From Sphingomonadales bacterium Ga0077531 (GTDB lineage Bacteria > Pseudomonadota > Alphaproteobacteria > Sphingomonadales > Sphingomonadaceae): a stretch of 64,000 bases of DNA. Under the pieces are notes generated by a model, which saw only the letters and a program-made list of their open reading frames with translations, did not search any database and was not told the origin of the DNA. The stretch spans positions 186,001-250,000 of the forward strand of contig LNED01000022.1 in the NCBI GenBank assembly GCA_001464915.1, written 5' to 3'. The stretch's first letter is position 1. The number at the start of each line of letters is the position of its first letter. This document shows, in pieces, positions 51,130 through 60,569 of this stretch. The translations under genes were made by a program, and so were the position numbers.

Positions 51130-51507
51130 TCAGAGGCAGCCCGCCTCACGCACGACTGCACTACTTTCGCTTATCGTCCCATCGATCGCCGTCCACGAAA
51201 CGTCGATAATCTCATTGCAGGGCAGGCCTTGAATTCGGCGGCTAGCTCCGCTGGTGCCATCCAATTCAAAACCATTCTCGGAGAGCCAGCGCAGCAGTTC
51301 TGTCTCATTAGCTCCAGGGCTAAAGCGCTTTTGGAACGAAGGGTCGGGCGCTCCCCAATCCGCATCACGCAATAGTTCCGGTCGGCTCTCTGAGCTCGCA
51401 ACAGCACTCGCGAATATGATATCTTTCCAAAATATCGCTGCAATGAACAATGCGGCGAAGGTCGCAAGCAAGAGCAATTTTGCAGGCGATCCAAGAATGC
51501 GGCTCAT
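51130..51507 (-). CDS. hypothetical membrane-anchored protein
   Basis: 125 residues: an N-terminal membrane helix (LLLLATFAALFIAAIFW) and a small periplasmic domain with two cysteines (LPCNEIIDV and REAGC near the C-terminus). The segment LLRWLSENGFELDG is predicted helical. Lower GC than neighbours. No family recognised. Confidence 0.6.
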   Translation of the reverse strand: MSRILGSPAKLLLLATFAALFIAAIFWKDIIFASAVASSESRPELLRDADWGAPDPSFQKRFSPGANETELLRWLSENGFELDGTSGASRRIQGLPCNEIIDVSWTAIDGTISESSAVVREAGCL

Positions 51508-51701
51508 TTTCAGGGCGTAGCTTGTTTGGTCGCAGGAGAAAAGTGGTCCTTAGCAGAGCCGAGACTCTCGGTAGCCAATAATGGCTCGCCGCCCATCCTC
51601 ACCTCCACCCCCCCAATTGCATCTTTCCCGCTTGACCCCCGCCGTCGCGCGCTGTTCTATCGTGGCAAATCAAAACCAATTTGCCCGGAGAGACCCCCGC
51701 C

Positions 51702-52844
51702 ATGCTCGGAACATCATACCGCACCGCCTATAACGAAGACCACGAGGCCTTCCGCGACACCGTGCGCAAGGTGTTTGCCGAACACATCACTCCGTTTCTC
51801 GATGAGCACGAAGCCAACGGCATCGTCCCGCGCGAAGCGTGGAAAGCCGTGGGGGAGGCCGGGCTGCTGTGTCCGACGGTGAAGGAAGAAAACGGCGGCC
51901 TCGGCCTCGATTTCGGGTTCAACTGCATTGTGGCGGAAGAACTGTCGTACCTCGGATCGTCGGCGGGCTTCACCTTGCAGAGCGATATCACCGCCAATTA
52001 CTTTGAACGCCTCGGCACGCCCGAACAGCGCGAAAAGTATATGCCGGGCATGGTCAGCGGCGATGTGATCACCGCCATCGCGATGACCGAACCGGGCGCA
52101 GGCTCCGACCTTCAGGGCATCCGCACCACCGCCAAGAAGGACGGCAATCACCTCGTCATCAACGGGTCGAAAACCTACATCACCAACGGCCAGAACGCCG
52201 ATTGCGTGATCGTGGTGGCCAAAACCGATCCTTCGTTGGGTTCGAAGGGCATTTCGCTGGTGCTGGTCGATGCCGACACGCCGGGGTTTGAACGCGGGCG
52301 CAATCTCGACAAGATCGGGCAGCACGGCGCCGATACGTCCGAACTGTTCTTCAATGAATGCCGCGTGCCGATGACCAATATCCTCGGCGCGGAAGGCATG
52401 GGGTTTGTCCACCTGATGCAGGAACTGCCGCAGGAACGGCTAAGCATCGCAGTCGGCGCGCAGGCGGCGGCGCAGCGGGCGTTTGATGAAGCGGTGACAT
52501 TCACCAAGGACCGCAAGGCGTTTGGCAAGACCGTGTTCGAATTCCAGAACACCAAGTTCACGCTGGCAGATCTCAAGTCGAAACTGCAAGTCGGCTGGGC
52601 GCACTTGGATTGGGCGATCCGCAAGCACCTCGCCGGCGAACTTACCACCGACGAGGCGAGCGCCGCCAAGCTGTGGCACACCGAACTGCAATGGGAAGCC
52701 TGCGACACCTCGCTGCAACTCCACGGCGGTGCGGGCTACATGAACGAATATGCCATCGCCCGCCTGTGGCGCGACGCGCGCGTGACGCGGATTTTTGGCG
52801 GGACGAACGAGATCATGAAAGAAGTGATCTCGCGGAGTATCTGA
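51702..52844 (+). CDS. acyl-CoA dehydrogenase, long-chain-like
   Basis: 380 residues. Oxidises acyl-CoA to trans-2-enoyl-CoA with FAD in beta-oxidation. Signatures: AMTEPGAGSDLQGIRTTA, RKAFGKTVFEFQNTKF, LQLHGGAGYMNEY and C-terminal IFGGTNEIMKEVISRSI. The glutamate seen in YEG of medium/short-chain enzymes is Gly here, as in long-chain and isovaleryl types where the base lies elsewhere. ATG 51702 was taken over TTG 51681 because of GGAGA nine bases upstream. The SDR gene follows directly. Confidence 0.88.
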   Translation: MLGTSYRTAYNEDHEAFRDTVRKVFAEHITPFLDEHEANGIVPREAWKAVGEAGLLCPTVKEENGGLGLDFGFNCIVAEELSYLGSSAGFTLQSDITANYFERLGTPEQREKYMPGMVSGDVITAIAMTEPGAGSDLQGIRTTAKKDGNHLVINGSKTYITNGQNADCVIVVAKTDPSLGSKGISLVLVDADTPGFERGRNLDKIGQHGADTSELFFNECRVPMTNILGAEGMGFVHLMQELPQERLSIAVGAQAAAQRAFDEAVTFTKDRKAFGKTVFEFQNTKFTLADLKSKLQVGWAHLDWAIRKHLAGELTTDEASAAKLWHTELQWEACDTSLQLHGGAGYMNEYAIARLWRDARVTRIFGGTNEIMKEVISRSI

Positions 52845-52845
52845 G

Positions 52846-53598
52846 GTGCCCGAGCCGCTCAACAATCCGCTCGACTTCACCAGCAAACGCGTCCTCGTCA
52901 TCGGCGGATCGAGCGGGATCGGCAATGGCATTGCGCATGGGTTCAGGGCGCGGGGGGCGAGCGTGACTGTCACCGGCACCCGGCCCGATTTCGGCGATTA
53001 TCTTGAGGCTGAGGATAGCGATTTCACTGGGCTGGATTACCGGCAGATCGACCTGATGGAGCGCGACGCGGCTGACCGGCTGGCGGCGGATTTGGGCGCC
53101 CTCGATGTGCTGGTGCTCAGCCAAGGAACGGTGCGCTACGGGCGACAGGAGTTCACCCGCGAAGGCTGGGATGCGGTGGTTGATATCAACCTCAATTCGG
53201 TGATGGATTGCGCCCGCGCCTTTCACGCCGCGCTGGCCCAAGCCAAGGGTGCGATCATCATTGTCTCAAGCGTTGCGGCCTTCAAATCGACCATCGGCAC
53301 CCCCGCCTACGCCGCATCCAAAGCAGGCGCGGCGAGCCTCACAAAGACGCTGGGCGAGGCCTGGGCGCGCGACGGCATCCGGGTCAACGGCATCGCGCCG
53401 GGACTGGTGCCGACCAAGCTCACATCGGTGACCACCGACAACCCCGAACGGCTCGAAGCGAGCATTAAGGCGATCCCCCTACGCCGCATGGGCACGCCTG
53501 AGGATATGGCGGGTGCGGCGCTGTTTCTCGCCTCGCTGCTGTCGAGTTACATTACCGGGCAGACGCTGGTGGTGGATGGCGGGCTGACGCTGTCCTGA
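52846..53598 (+). CDS. SDR-family oxidoreductase
   Basis: 250 residues. Classical short-chain dehydrogenase: cofactor motif VIGGSSGIGNGIAHGF, VLSQG (NNAG position), catalytic serine in VSSVAAFKST, YAASKAGAAS with the Tyr-Lys pair, and C-terminal SSYITGQTLVVDGGLTLS. GTG start with GGAG eight bases upstream; one base separates it from the acyl-CoA dehydrogenase stop, implying one operon for fatty acid or related acyl metabolism. Substrate unknown. Confidence 0.88.
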   Translation: MPEPLNNPLDFTSKRVLVIGGSSGIGNGIAHGFRARGASVTVTGTRPDFGDYLEAEDSDFTGLDYRQIDLMERDAADRLAADLGALDVLVLSQGTVRYGRQEFTREGWDAVVDINLNSVMDCARAFHAALAQAKGAIIIVSSVAAFKSTIGTPAYAASKAGAASLTKTLGEAWARDGIRVNGIAPGLVPTKLTSVTTDNPERLEASIKAIPLRRMGTPEDMAGAALFLASLLSSYITGQTLVVDGGLTLS

Positions 53599-53702
53599 GC
53601 GCTGACAAGCGGTGAATCCGACGTGTTACATGCAACTGAAATCCAGTCACAATCGCGTCACATCACTCCGCCAACCGGTTACGAAACCGGGGCTGGCTGC
53701 AC

Positions 53703-54377
53703 ATGGACGTCGTCAATATCTTCCTGACCAGTGATCTTGGCGAAAGCCTGGAGGATTTCGTCCACGATCAGCGGCGTTTCACCTTTGATCGGTTGGGAGC
53801 AGGCGGCCCGCGCCGCTTGGTCGAAGGGCCGATGTGGGCGTTTATTGACTGGGTGCTGTCCGATCTTGCGGGCCTTGAACTGTGCCGACGCCTGCGCGCC
53901 GACCCACGCACCAACGATGCCCACATCACGATGGTGCTGGAGGAGGACGATGCCGAGGATCGCCGCCGGGCCTTGCGGGCAGGCGCCGATGATTATGTGA
54001 TTGGCCCGCTCACCCGCACCGCCGTGCTCGACCGAGTGCTGGCGCTGCAATCGCGCGGGGCCGAGCGGCACGCGACACAACGGTTCGAACTCGGCGCGTT
54101 GACGATTGACATGGCGGCTTTGCAGGCGCGCTGGAACGAGGCGCCGATCGTGCTGCGTCCCAACGAATTCCGGCTGCTGCGGTTCTTTGCCGAAAATCCC
54201 AACCGGGTGCTGACGCGAGACGATCTGATCAGCGGCCTTGGCAAGCGCGAACCTGCGATTGATGAACGCACCGTCGATGTCTGGATCGGCCGATTGCGGC
54301 GCGCGATCAAATCAGCCGGCGGCGGCAACCCGCTGCGCACTGTGCGATCACTCGGGTATGTGTTTGATCTGGGATAG
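53703..54377 (+). CDS. PhoB/OmpR-family response regulator with degenerate receiver
   Basis: 224 residues. The C-terminal winged helix is normal (LRPNEFRLLRFFAENPNRVL, then RTVDVWIGRLRRAI and RTVRSLGYVFDLG). The receiver keeps an aspartate in AFIDWVLSDLAGLELC, but the usual acidic pair at the end of strand 1 is replaced (VNIFLTSDLGES), the switch Thr/Ser region is MVLEEDD, and the invariant Lys before Pro is Gly (YVIGPLT). It may therefore act without phosphorylation. Neighbours on the far side are a TonB receptor and a putative surface lipoprotein. Confidence 0.85.
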   Translation: MDVVNIFLTSDLGESLEDFVHDQRRFTFDRLGAGGPRRLVEGPMWAFIDWVLSDLAGLELCRRLRADPRTNDAHITMVLEEDDAEDRRRALRAGADDYVIGPLTRTAVLDRVLALQSRGAERHATQRFELGALTIDMAALQARWNEAPIVLRPNEFRLLRFFAENPNRVLTRDDLISGLGKREPAIDERTVDVWIGRLRRAIKSAGGGNPLRTVRSLGYVFDLG

Positions 54378-54402
54378 TCTGGATGGACTGCCCAAGACCG
54401 TT

Positions 54403-54500
54403 CCGTTCGCCCTGAGCTTGTCGAAGGGCTGTCCTTCCCTTTGAATGGTGATCAGCACGTCAGAAGAAAAGCAGTGCTTCGACAAGCTCAGCACGAACGG
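54403..54500. repeat. inverted repeat element
   Basis: CCGTTCGCCCTGAGCTTGTC at 54403 onward is mirrored by GACAAGCTCAGCACGAACGG ending at 54500. This CTGAGCTTGTCGAAG type is a dispersed palindromic repeat common in sphingomonads. It sits between two converging genes. Confidence 0.75.
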
Positions 54501-54541
54501 GGAAGGGAGGGGCGAAGCAATCGCTCCGCCCCCACCTTCAA

Positions 54542-57256
54542 TCAGAACTCAGCCTTCAGCCCGATCGAGAAGCTCGTGCCGACCTGGAAGGTGTTGATCT
54601 CGGCGCGGTTGCCGTTGATCTCCTGGAATTCAAAATTGTCGCGCCCGAAGATGTTGCGGGCCTCCAGCGACAATTCGAGCGGCACGCCGCCGAGCTTGAT
54701 CGCCGAACGTCCCACCACATCGACGGTGAGGCCAGGATTTTCGACCACATCGGGCAGTGCCCCGCCGCGCAACGTCACACGCTCACTTGCGTAGTTGAGC
54801 AGCACGGTGAACTGCTGCACCTTGTCGAGATCCTCGATCCCGAGCGACAGGTTTGCCACGTGATCCGACTGGCCGACCAACGGTGACCCTTCGTCGAACA
54901 GCTGGCTCGCCACCTGCGTCGGCGCACCGGGGATCGGCGCAAGGTCAGTCGCGCCCACCGAAATGCTCGACTGGGTGTAGGTGTAGTTGGCGATGATCAG
55001 GAACTGCTTGGTTTCAAAGAACCCGCCCCAATCAGCCAGATCGATCCCGTAGGCGACATCAAGCTCGGCTCCGTACAACTCAGCCGACGGCGCGTTGGCG
55101 TAGCTGGTTTCGATGACCCCCGGAGCGGTGATCAGGAAGTTTTCGATCGGGTTGTCGATTTCCTTGTAGAAGCCTGCAAGGCTGATCCGGCTTGGCCCAC
55201 CGAGGTAATATTCGGCGCGCGCTTCGGCGTTGATCAACTCGCTGTCCTGCAGGAACGGGTTCCCGCGGAAACGGCGGTTGGAGTCCGGATCGAAATAGGT
55301 CTGCTCCACCAGCTCGCGGAACTGCGGGCGGGCGATGGTCCGCGATGCGGCAAGGCGCAGTTGCAGATCGTCGATCACTTCCCAGGTGATCGTGGCCGAC
55401 GGCAGGAAGTAATCGTTGGCAATCCGCGTCGGGTTGGCAAGGTTGCCGCCGCCGAAGGTGAGATCAGGCGCAGCCACCTGCAATGCGTCTTCATAACGCA
55501 CGCCGGCTTCGATGTTCAGCCGGTCGGTCGCGCGGAAGCGGGCAAGGCCGTATCCAGCATGGATCGTCAGCGCCGCATCGAACACCGGGAACGGGGTCGG
55601 GTCCGACACGGTGACGTTGAAGAACGGCGTGCCGTCCGGGAAAGTCGCCAGCGTTGACCCGTTGATGATCTGCCCCGGCTGACGCAGCCCCAATGCCCGC
55701 AGCGCGGTGTTGAGATCCGCAGTGGAATCGATCAGCGGACGGATGATGAACGACAGCGAGCGCCGCTCCGTATCGGTGTAGGCATAGCCTGCAGTAACTG
55801 ACAGCGTGTCGGTCAGTTCATAGGAAAGGTCGGCGCCGCCGAAGATCAGCTCTTCTTGCAGATCTTCAAACCCGACCTGAATGCGCTCCGTCCCGCCAAT
55901 CTGGGCGCCGACATCGACAACGAACAGGCTGCCAAATGGATCGCCCGCGATGTTGGTGCGGATATAGGGGATGGTGGCATTGTAGGGCGCTTCACGATCG
56001 GTGCGGGCATAGCCGCCGCGCAGGTCGAGTTCGAGCTTGTCGAATTCAAATTCGGCCACGATCTGCGAATCGACCAATTGGCGTTCGAAATAGCCGGTCT
56101 GCTGGGTCTGGAAATCGAACCCGGTTACGCGGTCGGTGAAGAAATCGGTGCCTTGGGCAAAGCGCGCGGTCTTCAATGAGTCGCGGATATACAGGTTGGT
56201 CCAACGGATCGTGTGCTCGCCAATGTCGAGCCCGATGCCGATCAAACCATTCACCAGCACCTTGTTATCGGTGATGAAGGTGTTCGAATCGAAGATGATA
56301 TCGCCCGCCTCTGCATCACCGAACTGCTGGCTGATGACCGAGCGGTTGCGCCAGGTGTTGGTGATCCCGGCGGTGGCGATGATGCCGAGGTAGTTGCCGT
56401 CGCCCACTTCGAACGAACCACCACCGGTGATGTTGGCGGTAAAGTTGATCGGCAGTTCGTCATTGCGCTGCAAGGTCACGAGGTTGATCGGCAGGATCTG
56501 CCCGGCAAGCTGACGCTGCACATCGGCAGGCGCATCATTCACGCGGGTGCCGCTGGCGATCAGGCCTTGTAGCGCGCTCGGAAGGTCGCGGTTGCCGTTG
56601 TCGAAGCCGAAGGTGTCGAGCCGCGATCCGAAATAGGTCAGCCCGTTTTCAAACGTAGTTTCAGTGTCGCCGCTGGCGGTGAAGCCGAGCGTGAGGAAAT
56701 CCTCGGTCGGGATCGCCTTGGTGGTGAGGTTGATCACCCCGCCGCCGAATTCACCCGGGAAGTTGGCCGAGTAGGTTTTCTGCACCAGCGATGATGCGAT
56801 CACGCTGGTCGGGAAAATGTCGAGCGGAACCACGCGGCTCAACGGTTCGGGGCTCGGCAGCGGCAGGCCGTTCAGCAGCGCGAGCGAGTAACGATCACCC
56901 AAGCCGCGCACGAACACGCGGCCATTGCCCACCAGCGAGAGGCCGCTGACGCGGCTCAAGGCGCCGGCGATGTCGCCTTCGCCGGTGCGGGCGATATCGG
57001 CTTCGGACAGCACGTTGAGCACCTGGCCCGAATTGCGCGCCGGATCGCGGTTGCGCCGTCCGGTGACGATGATCCCGCCGCCGGGCACCGAAATATCGGT
57101 GTCCTCCAGCTGCTCCTCCGGTGGGGTATCCTCGACCTGCTCGGTCAGTTCATCCTCGCTCGGCGGAGTGCCCGCGTCTTGCGCGTGCAGAAGCGATGGC
57201 ATGGTGAGCGCGGTGGTGAAGAGCAGCAAACCTGCAAGGCGCGTGCCGTTCGACAT
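54542..57256 (-). CDS. TonB-dependent outer-membrane receptor
   Basis: 904 residues. Signal peptide (SLLHAQD), an acidic N-terminal stretch, a GGIIVTGRRNRD TonB-box-like segment, a plug domain (VLSEADIARTGEGDIAGAL, then VRGLGDRYSLALLNGLPLPS), and a long beta-barrel ending FSIGLKAEF with C-terminal Phe. It imports a substrate that cannot be told from the sequence. The frame is open upstream, but ATG 57256 with GAGGGGA nine bases upstream gives the signal peptide. It lies 124 bases downstream of the putative beta-helix lipoprotein on the same strand, probably co-transcribed. Confidence 0.88.
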   Translation of the reverse strand: MSNGTRLAGLLLFTTALTMPSLLHAQDAGTPPSEDELTEQVEDTPPEEQLEDTDISVPGGGIIVTGRRNRDPARNSGQVLNVLSEADIARTGEGDIAGALSRVSGLSLVGNGRVFVRGLGDRYSLALLNGLPLPSPEPLSRVVPLDIFPTSVIASSLVQKTYSANFPGEFGGGVINLTTKAIPTEDFLTLGFTASGDTETTFENGLTYFGSRLDTFGFDNGNRDLPSALQGLIASGTRVNDAPADVQRQLAGQILPINLVTLQRNDELPINFTANITGGGSFEVGDGNYLGIIATAGITNTWRNRSVISQQFGDAEAGDIIFDSNTFITDNKVLVNGLIGIGLDIGEHTIRWTNLYIRDSLKTARFAQGTDFFTDRVTGFDFQTQQTGYFERQLVDSQIVAEFEFDKLELDLRGGYARTDREAPYNATIPYIRTNIAGDPFGSLFVVDVGAQIGGTERIQVGFEDLQEELIFGGADLSYELTDTLSVTAGYAYTDTERRSLSFIIRPLIDSTADLNTALRALGLRQPGQIINGSTLATFPDGTPFFNVTVSDPTPFPVFDAALTIHAGYGLARFRATDRLNIEAGVRYEDALQVAAPDLTFGGGNLANPTRIANDYFLPSATITWEVIDDLQLRLAASRTIARPQFRELVEQTYFDPDSNRRFRGNPFLQDSELINAEARAEYYLGGPSRISLAGFYKEIDNPIENFLITAPGVIETSYANAPSAELYGAELDVAYGIDLADWGGFFETKQFLIIANYTYTQSSISVGATDLAPIPGAPTQVASQLFDEGSPLVGQSDHVANLSLGIEDLDKVQQFTVLLNYASERVTLRGGALPDVVENPGLTVDVVGRSAIKLGGVPLELSLEARNIFGRDNFEFQEINGNRAEINTFQVGTSFSIGLKAEF

Positions 57257-57380
57257 TGGTGAGGATCCCCTCATGATAGGCCTAGATGATGTGAGCAGCA
57301 GAGCGCCGCCCGGAATATGGAAAAAGGGGAGGCGCGGCACACACACGTGGCCGCACCTCCCCACATTATTCACTCAGCGA

Positions 57381-58943
57381 TTAGCTGAAGACCGGCAGCG
57401 AGGTGCAGGCGCCGGTTGCGCTGCTGAAGTTCTGGGTTGCCGAGTTGCAGGTCCAGTTGCCGAAGATGCTGGTCAGCGCCGCGGCGTTCTGGATCGCGCC
57501 GATGAAGGTGCGGGTCGGGAAGAAGGTCGAGCGGGTGTTGGCATTGAACGCCGTCCGGCCCGCTTCGCCCGTGCCGTTCACCACATTGTTGGTGAGCGTG
57601 ATCATGAACGCGAAGTTGTTGTTGGTGCCAGCGTTGATCGCTGCCGCCGCATCTGCGTTGGTCACGCCGGCGCCGCCGCGGATCGGATCGACTGCGGGAC
57701 AATCGCCCACCACCGAATCAACCCCGATGAGTGCAGCCAAAGTGGCCGGCTCGTCGATCTGGAAGCACTGGTTGGTGCCAGCGTTGATTACACCATTGGT
57801 CAGACCCAAAGCTGCACCGCCGCGCGCCTGCACCACCTGCGGCGAAGCGTCGCGGGTGACGAAGGTGAAGTTGTTCAGCTGGAAGCGGGTCTGCGGGATG
57901 TTGTTCGACGGGGTACGGTCGGCAACGTTGGGCGAATCGAGTTCGATCAAGCGGTCACCCGTGGTCGAACGCTGCACAGCGATCATGGTGTCGACATTGA
58001 CGATCGCGCCGGTGTCGACATCGATCGAATCGTCCGATGCGCCGATGATCGCAAAGTTGCGGGCATTGAAGCCGCCGCCGAAGAATTCGACGCCATCATC
58101 CGAGCTGTTGAACGATAGCAGGTTTTCGATGGTGGTGCCCGAACCCGCGCCGCCGGTGGTCAGCGACTGGAGTTCGTTGTTCGGAGCAAGTTCAAAGCCC
58201 GAGAAACGGATCTGGTTGAACCGGAACGAGCCCGAGCTATCAGCAGCGTTGGTGCCGCCAAACGGCGTTGCGGTGGCGGCGCCTTCAAGGCGGCCTTCGC
58301 AAGTGGGGTTGTTGGTCGGCGCAGCAACGGTGTTGAACACGCCGTTCGAGCAATCCGAAATCGGCGCACGGCCGAGCAGCACGACGCCGCCCCACTGTTG
58401 CTGGCTGTTGTCATTCGACAGGCCGATGATGTTGTCACGGCTGGTCCAGATGATCGGACGATCAGCGGTGCCGTTCGACTGGATCGCGTTGCCGCGATTC
58501 ACCACCAGGAACGAATCCTGCTGCGCGAAGAAGATCACGCCGGGCTCTACGGTCAGCGTGACAGTGGTGCCGGTGCTGGCGAAGCCGCGATCCGTGCCCA
58601 CGTCGACGCGGCCATTGATCTGGTAAACCAGACCCGGAATGCGCGGCAGAGTGTCGGTGCTGGTGAAGCGGGCGGGCAACTGGCAGACTCGGTAAGTACC
58701 GGTCGGGCCGCTGATCGTACCAGCGTCGACGAGGCCGCCAGCGGTCGCAATGGTCGGGCAACCAGCAGCCGGGGTCACGAGCGACTGAGTCGGCGTCGGG
58801 GTCGGCGTGGGGGTCGGTGTCGGGGCCGGATTGTTGATGATGATGTCACCGCCGGTGCCTGGCGAGACGATTTCATCCGCGCCGCAACCTGCCAATGCCA
58901 GCAGGCTGCAACCCAGTACGAGAGTGCGTTGAATGTTTTTCAC
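57381..58943 (-). CDS. surface lipoprotein, probable parallel beta-helix
   Basis: 520 residues. Lipoprotein signal with lipobox LAGC20, then a Pro-Thr alternating tether (about residues 39-53) and a long Asn/Gly/Thr-rich body with repeated short strands such as QWGGVVLLGRAP, IRFSGFELAPN, IENLLSFNSSDDGVEFFGG, typical of right-handed beta-helices. Paired with the TonB receptor downstream, it may bind the receptor's ligand or be an extracellular partner. No catalytic motif recognised; function unknown. Confidence 0.7.
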   Translation of the reverse strand: MKNIQRTLVLGCSLLALAGCGADEIVSPGTGGDIIINNPAPTPTPTPTPTPTQSLVTPAAGCPTIATAGGLVDAGTISGPTGTYRVCQLPARFTSTDTLPRIPGLVYQINGRVDVGTDRGFASTGTTVTLTVEPGVIFFAQQDSFLVVNRGNAIQSNGTADRPIIWTSRDNIIGLSNDNSQQQWGGVVLLGRAPISDCSNGVFNTVAAPTNNPTCEGRLEGAATATPFGGTNAADSSGSFRFNQIRFSGFELAPNNELQSLTTGGAGSGTTIENLLSFNSSDDGVEFFGGGFNARNFAIIGASDDSIDVDTGAIVNVDTMIAVQRSTTGDRLIELDSPNVADRTPSNNIPQTRFQLNNFTFVTRDASPQVVQARGGAALGLTNGVINAGTNQCFQIDEPATLAALIGVDSVVGDCPAVDPIRGGAGVTNADAAAAINAGTNNNFAFMITLTNNVVNGTGEAGRTAFNANTRSTFFPTRTFIGAIQNAAALTSIFGNWTCNSATQNFSSATGACTSLPVFS

Positions 58944-59021
58944 AGCGAGCGGTCCCCTCAGAAGCCGAGAATCAAAAAGGCGCGGTCAATCGGCGCTGAG
59001 TGGTGCGCTAGGGGCGCTGCA

Positions 59022-59093
59022 TGACAGAATTCTTGCAGCATGACAGTCGTGTGGCAATTCGTGTAATATGACCGAAGAATGACAAAAATGACC
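59022..59093. promoter_or_regulatory. cluster of TGAC(A/C) repeats upstream of the surface lipoprotein
   Basis: TGACA or TGACC, preceded by A, occurs at 59022, 59041, 59069, 59080 and 59089 (GTCAT on the minus strand). The 59069/59080 pair has the 11-base period of a Pho box, though other spacings differ. It lies within the 319-base gap between two divergent genes (58944-59262), where no gene was seen. Confidence 0.4.
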
Positions 59094-59262
59094 AAAAAGA
59101 ATTTTTCAGAGCGCCGCTGAGAGCGCGCATATGTCATATATAAAACGCTAAAAAACAGATGGTTGAAGCATCAAATTACAAATAAAAGACAATATTGCAG
59201 TTTTATTGCATTCACGTTGAAGGTGAGTCACTATGCTCCTCAGTTAGAGAGGGAGCTTGCCC

Positions 59263-59664
59263 ATGTCCGTTACCGCCTTCGCCATTGCGCTGATCGCCGC
59301 CACCCCGTTGGCAGAGCCTGCTGCGGTGCATTTGCAGTCACCGGGTCAGGTGACCGAACTCGCTGCCCAGCCGCTTGCCGCCGGACGAGGGGATCAGGCG
59401 CTCGCGATGTTGGAGAAAGCCAGCGCTGCCGATCCACACGATGCCGCAGTGCTGATCAACCTCGGTATTGCCTATGCCCAGATGGGTGACGAGCCGAAGG
59501 CCCGCGCGGCGTTCGAACAAGCGCTGGCCTGCCATGAAGTGGTCGAGCTTGAAATCGCAGATGGCACCGCCACCGATTCGCGCCGCCTCGCGCGCAAAGC
59601 GATCAAGATGCTCGATCGCGGCGAGTTTCGCAGCGCCAGCCAACAGCTGACCTATCGCGATTGA
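59263..59664 (+). CDS. small secreted TPR-like protein
   Basis: 133 residues. N-terminal signal (FAIALIAATPLAEPA), then about one and a half TPR motifs (DQALAMLEKASAADPHDAAV and LGIAYAQMGDEPKARAAFEQ) and a basic C-terminal helix. GAGGGAG precedes the ATG. Followed by a strong terminator, so it is a single-gene transcript. Role unknown; TPRs mediate protein contacts. Confidence 0.7.
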   Translation: MSVTAFAIALIAATPLAEPAAVHLQSPGQVTELAAQPLAAGRGDQALAMLEKASAADPHDAAVLINLGIAYAQMGDEPKARAAFEQALACHEVVELEIADGTATDSRRLARKAIKMLDRGEFRSASQQLTYRD

Positions 59665-59708
59665 ATAAAGCGCGGCCCTTCGGGTCGCACCGGACCGGAC
59701 GACGCTTA

Positions 59709-59741
59709 CGGGCGGGCTGCGACACGCGGCCCGCCCGTTTT
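59709..59741 (+). terminator. intrinsic terminator after the TPR-like gene
   Basis: CGGGCGGGC and GCCCGCCCG make a perfect nine-pair stem with an 11-base loop, followed by TTTT. Confidence 0.9.
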
Positions 59742-59876
59742 GCTGCCTGAAATCGGCGCTGTGCACCGCCGGTGCGTTTGGCCTTGTTCGCCGTCATGTT
59801 CACCACCCCGTTCACCGGGCTGTCACCTGTCTGTCATTTAGGTTAGACAAAGGGAGGCATTCTGGAGGCTTCGGGA

Positions 59877-60518
59877 ATGATTCTCGCCGCGGTTCGCCGC
59901 GTCATGTTTGCTGCGCTAGTGCTCGGTCTTGCGACCGGAGCGCGGGCCGACGTGCTCGAAATCGGCCCCGACGGCGCGCGCTGGGTGGCAGGGCCGCTTG
60001 TGCAAAGCGCGGCGGCCGATCCGGCGCTGGTCGATGCGGCTGGGTTCGAGCCGGTGGTGATCGAAGGCGTGTCGGTGCCAGATAGCGCCATCGCCGATCC
60101 CGCGCGCCATGCTGCAGGCGTCCCCTTGCGCTACACCGCCAAAATTCAGGAACTGGCCGCGCGCTTCGACCTCTCACCCAGCTTGCTCGAAGCACTGGTG
60201 TGGCAGGAAAGCCGCTGGCGCGAAGATGCCCGCTCGCCGGTCGGTGCGCAGGGGCTGGCGCAATTGATGCCGGGCACGGCGCGTTATCTGGGTGTGAACC
60301 CGGCTGATCCCTTCGCCAATCTGGAAGGCGGGGCGCGGTACCTGCGCGAACAGCTCGACCGGTTTGACGGTGATCTGGAAAAGGCGCTCGCCGCCTATAA
60401 TGCCGGGCCGGGGCGCGTCGAACGCGCGAACGGTATCCCGAATATCCGCGAGACAAAGCAATATGTTGCCGCCATTATGGGGCGGCTCGCCAACCATTCG
60501 CGTCCGTCGCCGCAATAG
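59877..60518 (+). CDS. lytic transglycosylase, VirB1-like
   Basis: 213 residues. Signal peptide (LGLATGARA), then an SLT domain: WQESRW with the catalytic glutamate E111, GAQGLAQLMPGTA, and AAYNAGPGRV. It would open peptidoglycan for the secretion channel encoded next. GGAGG eight bases before the ATG. First gene of the type IV secretion locus; 51 bases precede virB2. Confidence 0.88.
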   Translation: MILAAVRRVMFAALVLGLATGARADVLEIGPDGARWVAGPLVQSAAADPALVDAAGFEPVVIEGVSVPDSAIADPARHAAGVPLRYTAKIQELAARFDLSPSLLEALVWQESRWREDARSPVGAQGLAQLMPGTARYLGVNPADPFANLEGGARYLREQLDRFDGDLEKALAAYNAGPGRVERANGIPNIRETKQYVAAIMGRLANHSRPSPQ

Positions 60519-60569
60519 GCGCCGGATGATTGCCCCGATGATCGCTCAGTTGAAAGTGTCGAGAAAGAA

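Noticed and set aside
57403..58626. 407-residue frame antisense to the surface lipoprotein
   Set aside because: No start signal or domain; mirror of a genuine coding sequence.
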